Positions 7,301-10,115 of a DNA stretch of 10,115 nucleotides are shown here, one piece after another. The stretch lies in the NCBI GenBank assembly GCA_964632485.1, contig CAZWDO010000038.1, forward strand, positions 1 to 10,115. Direction: 5' to 3'. The notes under the pieces are model-generated. The model did not search any database. It saw nothing but the letters and a program-made list of their open reading frames with translations, and had not been told where the DNA came from. The position numbers were made by a program, and so were the translations under genes. This DNA is from CAZWDO01 sp964632485 [NCBI: uncultured bacterium] (GTDB lineage: Bacteria > JAGOEH01). Numbering within the stretch: position 1 is the first letter of the stretch; each line of letters starts with the position of its first letter.

Positions 7301-7926
7301 GCCAGGGAATAGTTCTGCAAATGCTTTCCACTCTCAAACAAATCTGCAATCATCCGGCGCTTTATCTAAAAAAAGATTCCGCGCAGATTGAACACTCGGG
7401 AAAAACGATGCTGTTGTTTGAATTATTGAATGATATCGTTGATGTGAACGAAAAAGTTTTAATTTTCACCCAATATGCGACCATGGGGAAACTGATTGAA
7501 AAAATGATCCGCGAAAAACACGGCTGGAATACACTTTTCCTGCATGGCGCTGTCAGCCGCAAGGGACGCGATGAACAAGTCGAAGTGTTCCAAAACGATC
7601 CCACCCACTCAATTTTTATATTGTCGCTCAAGGCCGGAGGCACCGGGCTCAATCTGACTGCCGCCAACCATGTCATCCATTATGATTTATGGTGGAATCC
7701 GGCCGTCGAAAACCAGGCGACCGATCGCGCTTTTCGAATCGGCCAAAAACGGAATGTCATAGTATATCGGTTATTAACCCGTTCGACTCTGGAAGAGCGG
7801 ATTGATGAAATGATCCAACACAAAAAAGAATTAGCCCAACTGGCCGTCTCTCAGGGCGAACAATGGTTGGGAAAGCTCAGTACCGATGAACTGCGCGAAC
7901 TGGTAAAATTGACACCCGGCAAGTAA
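4372..7926 (+). CDS. SWIM zinc finger-SNF2 family DEAD/DEAH-like helicase (single-chain fusion)
   Basis: This is a large cytoplasmic SF2 ATPase of the Swi2/Snf2 class, expected to translocate on duplex DNA and remodel protein-DNA complexes. The protein has 1184 residues. The N-terminus (FGQTWWGAYWLNAL, then RLPRGRSYA at 27-35 and VKGSRPRPYRV at 54-64) is the pattern of stand-alone bacterial SWIM proteins such as B. subtilis YwqB. The SWIM finger CxCx6CxH uses Cys125, Cys127, Cys134 and His136. A long middle part includes about 550-675, resembling the domain that precedes bacterial SNF2 motors (GIPLLIPNSF, then FNWQVALGD). The motor has LRPYQQRGFEWL (712-723), Walker A DDMGLGKT (737-744), DEAQ (833-836), SGTP (861-864), AGGTGLNLTAAN and QATDRAFRIGQ (1115-1125, Arg1119 and Arg1122). 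All motifs are intact. It stands alone between divergent cheA and convergent porB. SNF2 motors occur in some defence systems, but no partner genes are nearby; a housekeeping role in DNA repair or transcription is as likely. Confidence 0.95.
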   Translation: MARTKFGQTWWGAYWLNALSNIDYSNRLPRGRSYANSGTVSQIDIKKNWIEALVKGSRPRPYRVSIRIPPFNPLQKIELLQTIIQKPLLLSNLLNGQLPQELVALIEEKKILFFPNSWKDFKMECSCPDWAVPCKHIAAVIYLMANEIDKNPFLLFEMKELKILEELKNLGYTVQDEQDAIPSIHANWLDNAPIPASEEIGIPAKSMERKTLELSSISDLLPTIRMLLDPKPLFFETDFRRNLLDYYAIMQRMAIQFRSEKLEQSDAPEDMESLEPLEFSSPDGVTPDKLIAYRTSGGKRRKSRIAFRNISHAWLDRFKPKELPQLSPLTRLLYYYYHSSLRLIEQAAYIPEITRLPSEKYAIRWIPALFNKEVETLVRELTQQTPPNFLKINSSDGKIHYLPHQEQTLALLSWFIGDWLKSGYSSPLFQSNVEKLFFNQIPMAFDQAGQKQVPLNINQWLSKLFIAHSRYVPLLEIELDENTQPRMHLMAYNKENSLEPPIPLKNIMEDPNYTPLRMDLLKKINPIGSVFAPILELIQNKDKNSRALSDTEIIEFLTQALPLLQNFGIPLLIPNSFRTLIRPKLTMSFSDNANSGNKKSFLSLDQMLQFNWQVALGDTMVSPQEFEQLLKKSGQLLKYKNQFVVLDPKEIALFLKRVNKKSTLTPAHKLQIFLSEEFEGARVDIDPKLRDKIKKLMAPQAIELPGNLNAQLRPYQQRGFEWLYANIRLGFGSIIADDMGLGKTLQVICLLLKLQEEGKLAKHPALVVAPTTLLTNWIKEVEKFTFGLTLILYHGQDRNFPTTGYDAIITSYGIIRRDQEKFNQRQWSALIIDEAQNIKNPTTAQTQAIKGIKANIRVAMSGTPVENRLVEYWSIFDFINQGYLGSRENFTKEFALPIEIDRNEKKLNTFKKITAPFILRRLKTDKSIIDDLPDKIENNQYTTMTPEQTSIYQKAVERFMAMLEGLDDTGKQTNIQRQGIVLQMLSTLKQICNHPALYLKKDSAQIEHSGKTMLLFELLNDIVDVNEKVLIFTQYATMGKLIEKMIREKHGWNTLFLHGAVSRKGRDEQVEVFQNDPTHSIFILSLKAGGTGLNLTAANHVIHYDLWWNPAVENQATDRAFRIGQKRNVIVYRLLTRSTLEERIDEMIQHKKELAQLAVSQGEQWLGKLSTDELRELVKLTPGK

Positions 7927-8088
7927 ATGATTTATCAATGCACCGGTTTAAAAGCCGTTACAGATGGATAGCACGTATAAAAAATATCTACCCCCAAATA
8001 ATAAACCCCGTCACCTCCCGCTAAGAGCGGAGATGACGGGGTAGTCATGCAATAGGGGGAAATATCGAAACGTTCATAACCTAAGCGA
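7927..8088. other. Convergent intergenic region between the SNF2 gene and porB
   Basis: This 162-base gap separates two converging genes. Its only clear element is the hairpin at 8006-8041. No U-tract terminator for the plus-strand helicase transcript is visible, so that transcript may end at the hairpin without a U-run or by Rho. Confidence 0.7.
7991..8041 (-). terminator. Rho-independent terminator of porAB (imperfect palindrome with T-rich tail)
   Basis: CCCCGTCA (8006-8013) pairs with TGACGGGG (8034-8041). The stem continues through 8014-8022 with 8026-8033, with one mismatch and one bulged C, to a three-base AAG loop. In minus-strand RNA the mismatch becomes a G-U pair, and the stem is followed by TTTATTATTT (8005-7996). 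Both favour termination of the leftward porB transcript, whose stop is 48 bases upstream. The plus strand has no T tract after the stem (TAGTCATGCA follows). The GC-rich, almost self-complementary form also resembles dispersed REP-type intergenic repeats. Confidence 0.65.
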
Positions 8089-9009
8089 TTAAAGATTCTC
8101 GAGCTTCAAGAGTTGCTCCCAGGCATCATCAACTTGTTTCTGGCATTCGTCGAGAACGCTTTTCCATTTAGGGTTTTTCAGATGGCGGAATCGGCCCTGC
8201 AAGAAAAGCCATTCACTCAGGGGGCGCTTTTCTTTAGGTTTGTAGTTAATTTTATACTTGCCATTTTCGACTTCATAGAGAGGCCAAAACAGAGTTTCCA
8301 CAGCCAGACGCGCCAGTTCCACTCCCATATTGGCGTCGATGCGCCAGCCGGGAATGCAGGGACTGATCACATTCAGAAAAGAAGGCCCGTCAATTTCAAT
8401 GGCTTTTTTCAGTTTATTGGATAGATCGATCGTGTTATGGATACTGGCCTGAGCGGCATAGCCGATATGATGCGCCACTAAAATTGAGGTCAGGTCTTTA
8501 CGCAGTTGCTGTTTGCCGGGAATTACGCTACCGGCGGGACTGGTCGTGGTGGCTGCGGCAAAAGGGGTGGCGCCGGAACGCTGGATACCGGTATTCATGT
8601 AAGCGCCATTATCGTAACAGATATAAAGCAGGTCGTGTCCCCGTTCCATCGCCCCGCTCAACGATTGCAAGCCGATATCATAGGTGCCGCCATCTCCGCC
8701 GATCGCCACGAATTTCATCTTTTTATCGGTTTTACCCTGTTTTTTTAAAGAACGGTACATCGCTTCCACACCGCTGACCGTTGCCGCCGCATTTTCAAAG
8801 GCCGTATGAATCCAGGGCACATTCCAGGCGCTATAGGGGAAAATACTGGAAGCGACTTCCAGACAGCCTGTAGCGGAACCGATAACCAATTCGTAATCGG
8901 TAACGCGGGTCAGCATTTTGGTAATAATGGGTACCGGACAGCCGGCGCACATCCGGTGTCCACCTGAAAAGGCCGCCGGTTTCAATGCCATTTCCTGTAA
9001 TGTGGGCAT
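8089..9009 (-). CDS. porB: Pyruvate/2-oxoacid:ferredoxin oxidoreductase, beta subunit (thiamine diphosphate-binding)
   Basis: This cytoplasmic subunit binds thiamine diphosphate and a [4Fe-4S] cluster. With PorA it cleaves pyruvate to CO2 and a hydroxyethyl intermediate that becomes acetyl-CoA, with electrons going to ferredoxin. The protein has 306 residues, a normal PorB length. Cys21 and Cys24 in MCAGCP, Cys49 in ATGCLE and Cys218 in SPCIPGW are the four cluster ligands expected for the family. The thiamine diphosphate/Mg motif starts at GGDGGTYDIGLQ (104-115) and runs to YDNGAYMNTG (132-141). The ATG at 9009 has AGGAGG (9020-9015) five bases upstream, embedded in the last codons of porA. 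One base separates the porA stop from this start, so translation is probably coupled. The terminator at 7991-8041 ends the unit. Substrate is inferred as pyruvate from similarity to PorB; a related 2-oxoacid enzyme such as a VOR-type complex cannot be excluded. Confidence 0.95.
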   Translation of the reverse strand: MPTLQEMALKPAAFSGGHRMCAGCPVPIITKMLTRVTDYELVIGSATGCLEVASSIFPYSAWNVPWIHTAFENAAATVSGVEAMYRSLKKQGKTDKKMKFVAIGGDGGTYDIGLQSLSGAMERGHDLLYICYDNGAYMNTGIQRSGATPFAAATTTSPAGSVIPGKQQLRKDLTSILVAHHIGYAAQASIHNTIDLSNKLKKAIEIDGPSFLNVISPCIPGWRIDANMGVELARLAVETLFWPLYEVENGKYKINYKPKEKRPLSEWLFLQGRFRHLKNPKWKSVLDECQKQVDDAWEQLLKLENL

Positions 9010-9010
9010 A

Positions 9011-10115
9011 TCAGCCTCCTCTCACATTAAAAAAGTCGAATACTTTTTCAATTTTGCCGGCGGACAAATAATTTTTGCTTTCGGCAAAAATTTTCTCAAT
9101 ATCACTCATCAACATATCCCGGCCACCCAATCCATAGACGCGGTTGTAAACCAGGGGACGATGGGGCATATCATACAGCGCGGTACGGATTTCAGTAAAA
9201 AGCGGTCCATAGGCGCCAAAACTGTTCACCCGATCCAGCACAGTGATAATTTTAGCGTTTTGAAGGGCATGGGCGATTTCCTGGTACGGGAATGGCCGAA
9301 ACAACCGGATTTTAAGCAATCCCACTTTTTCGCCCTTGTTTCGCAATTCATCTATCACCTCTTTAATTTCGCCGGCGACGGAGTTGATCGCTACGATCAC
9401 CCGTTCAGCATCCTCAAGACGATAGGATTCAAAAAGATCGTAATGCCGGCCAAAGGTTTCTTCAAATTCCCGGGATACTTGTTTGACAATTTCGATGGCA
9501 TTCATAATGGCCTGTTGCTGACCCCGTTTATGTTCGATATAATAATCCTGCAAATCGAGGGCTCCCCAGCTCACGGGTTTTTGATTATCAAGCAGGGGGT
9601 ACACAGTCTGAAAAGGACCCACAAAAGAGTTTACTTTTTGATCTTCTTCGATCAGGGTCGTTTCAATCCCGTGGGAAATAATAAACCCATCGAAGCAGAC
9701 CATGACGGGCAGGCGGATATCCTTATGCTCGGCGATACGCGGGGCCATGATCAGATTGTCATAGGCTTCCTGATTATTTTCCGAATAGAGCTGGATCCAT
9801 CCGCTATCGCGGGCGCCCATGGAATCGCTGTGATCGCAATGGATATTGATTGGCGCGGCCAGAGCGCGGTTCACCAGGGTTAGTACAATGGGTTGCCGCA
9901 TACTGGCGGCGATATAGAGCATTTCCCACATCAGGGCCATACCGTTGGCCGAGGTCGCGGTCATAACCCGTCCTCCGGCGGCGGCGGCGCCGATGCAGGC
10001 CGACATGGCGCTGTGTTCGCTTTCAACAAGTATAAGTTCCGTATCGACTTCGCCGTCCGACACAAATTCGGAAAACCGCTGCATGAGATCGGTCTGCGGT
10101 GTGATCGGATAAGCG
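9011..10115 (-). CDS. porA: Pyruvate/2-oxoacid:ferredoxin oxidoreductase, alpha subunit (5' end beyond the right edge)
   Basis: PorA pairs with PorB to build the active site of pyruvate:ferredoxin oxidoreductase. The visible 368 residues run to the TGA at 9011-9013. The frame stays open to the right edge: residues AYPITPQTDL lie upstream of the Met at 10084 and match the conserved AYPITPQT active-site segment. That Met is therefore internal, and the true start is probably about 30 codons beyond the window. Other family signatures are VESEHSAMSACIGAAAAGGR, ATSANGMALMWEML, NRALAAPINIHCDHSDSM (substrate/cofactor pocket), CFDGFIISHGIE, DRVNSFGAYGPLFTEIR and YGLGGRDM. These cover the pyrimidine-binding domain, the middle domain and the C-terminal transketolase-like domain. 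The last codons contain the Shine-Dalgarno of porB. The gamma and delta (ferredoxin-like) subunits are not visible. In many bacteria they lie just upstream of porA, which would be beyond the right edge. Confidence 0.95.
   Translation of the reverse strand, partial: AYPITPQTDLMQRFSEFVSDGEVDTELILVESEHSAMSACIGAAAAGGRVMTATSANGMALMWEMLYIAASMRQPIVLTLVNRALAAPINIHCDHSDSMGARDSGWIQLYSENNQEAYDNLIMAPRIAEHKDIRLPVMVCFDGFIISHGIETTLIEEDQKVNSFVGPFQTVYPLLDNQKPVSWGALDLQDYYIEHKRGQQQAIMNAIEIVKQVSREFEETFGRHYDLFESYRLEDAERVIVAINSVAGEIKEVIDELRNKGEKVGLLKIRLFRPFPYQEIAHALQNAKIITVLDRVNSFGAYGPLFTEIRTALYDMPHRPLVYNRVYGLGGRDMLMSDIEKIFAESKNYLSAGKIEKVFDFFNVRGG
9015..9020 (-). promoter_or_regulatory. Shine-Dalgarno of porB inside the end of porA
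   Basis: AGGAGG on the minus strand is part of the final Arg-Gly-Gly codons of porA and sits five bases before the porB ATG at 9009. With a one-base gap between stop and start, ribosomes finishing porA can restart on porB, which suits subunits needed in equal amounts. Confidence 0.7.

Noticed and set aside
4372-7926. The SNF2 gene as part of an antiphage defence system
   Set aside because: Some defence systems use SNF2 motors, but no nuclease, methylase, phospholipase D-like or other effector gene is adjacent, and both neighbours are housekeeping loci.
7927-7971. Fourteen-codon frame beginning at the ATG just after the SNF2 stop
   Set aside because: It is too short, with no ribosome binding site and no recognisable content.
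8918-9883. A 321-codon open frame on the plus strand across porA and the start of porB
   Set aside because: It is antisense to two strongly conserved genes, spans their junction, has no ribosome binding site and no recognisable domain; it is a shadow of their codon pattern.

Overview
The window looks like chromosomal DNA from a motile, probably anaerobic or facultative bacterium outside the best-studied groups. It carries a chemotaxis signalling cluster and a pyruvate:ferredoxin-type oxidoreductase, the latter typical of ferredoxin-based anaerobic metabolism. Coding density is ordinary, base composition is moderate, and Shine-Dalgarno sites are strong (AAGGAG/AGGAGG). Two promoter-like sites in the central gap fit both a sigma70 pattern and the TTTG / TAnnTTTG pattern of Bacteroidota-like bacteria. 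That is only a weak hint towards the FCB side of the tree. I cannot name a genus. No rRNA, tRNA, CRISPR array, insertion sequence or phage gene is visible.

Layout. Positions 1-3833 hold a minus-strand chemotaxis operon, read right to left: cheA (3833 to 1590), cheW (1576 to 1052), then a methyl-accepting chemotaxis protein gene starting at 997 and running off the left edge. Positions 3834-4371 are a very AT-rich, gene-free divergent control region with one promoter-like site for each direction and a small inverted repeat between them. Positions 4372-7926 hold one large plus-strand gene for an 1184-residue SWIM zinc finger-SNF2 helicase. Positions 7927-8088 form a convergent gap with a strong hairpin that reads as the terminator of the minus-strand genes to its right. 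From 8089 to the right edge lie porB and porA on the minus strand; porA is cut by the edge.

How the genes work together. The MCP senses a signal across the inner membrane and controls CheA kinase through CheW. CheA carries two phosphorylatable HPt domains and has no recognisable P2 domain. No cheY, cheB or cheR lies in the window, so the response regulators are elsewhere or beyond the left edge. PorA and PorB form the catalytic core that oxidises pyruvate (or a related 2-oxoacid) to acyl-CoA and passes electrons through Fe-S clusters to ferredoxin; the gamma and delta subunits are not in view. The SNF2 gene stands alone, with no visible link to either neighbour.

Points to look at first: the single-chain SWIM-SNF2 fusion; a nine-G tract in cheA where either single-base slip would truncate the kinase after its first HPt domain; the tandem-HPt CheA with a secretion-ATPase-like linker segment; and the imperfect palindrome at 8006-8041, which resembles a dispersed repeat. 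I found no clear evidence of a wholly new biological system.
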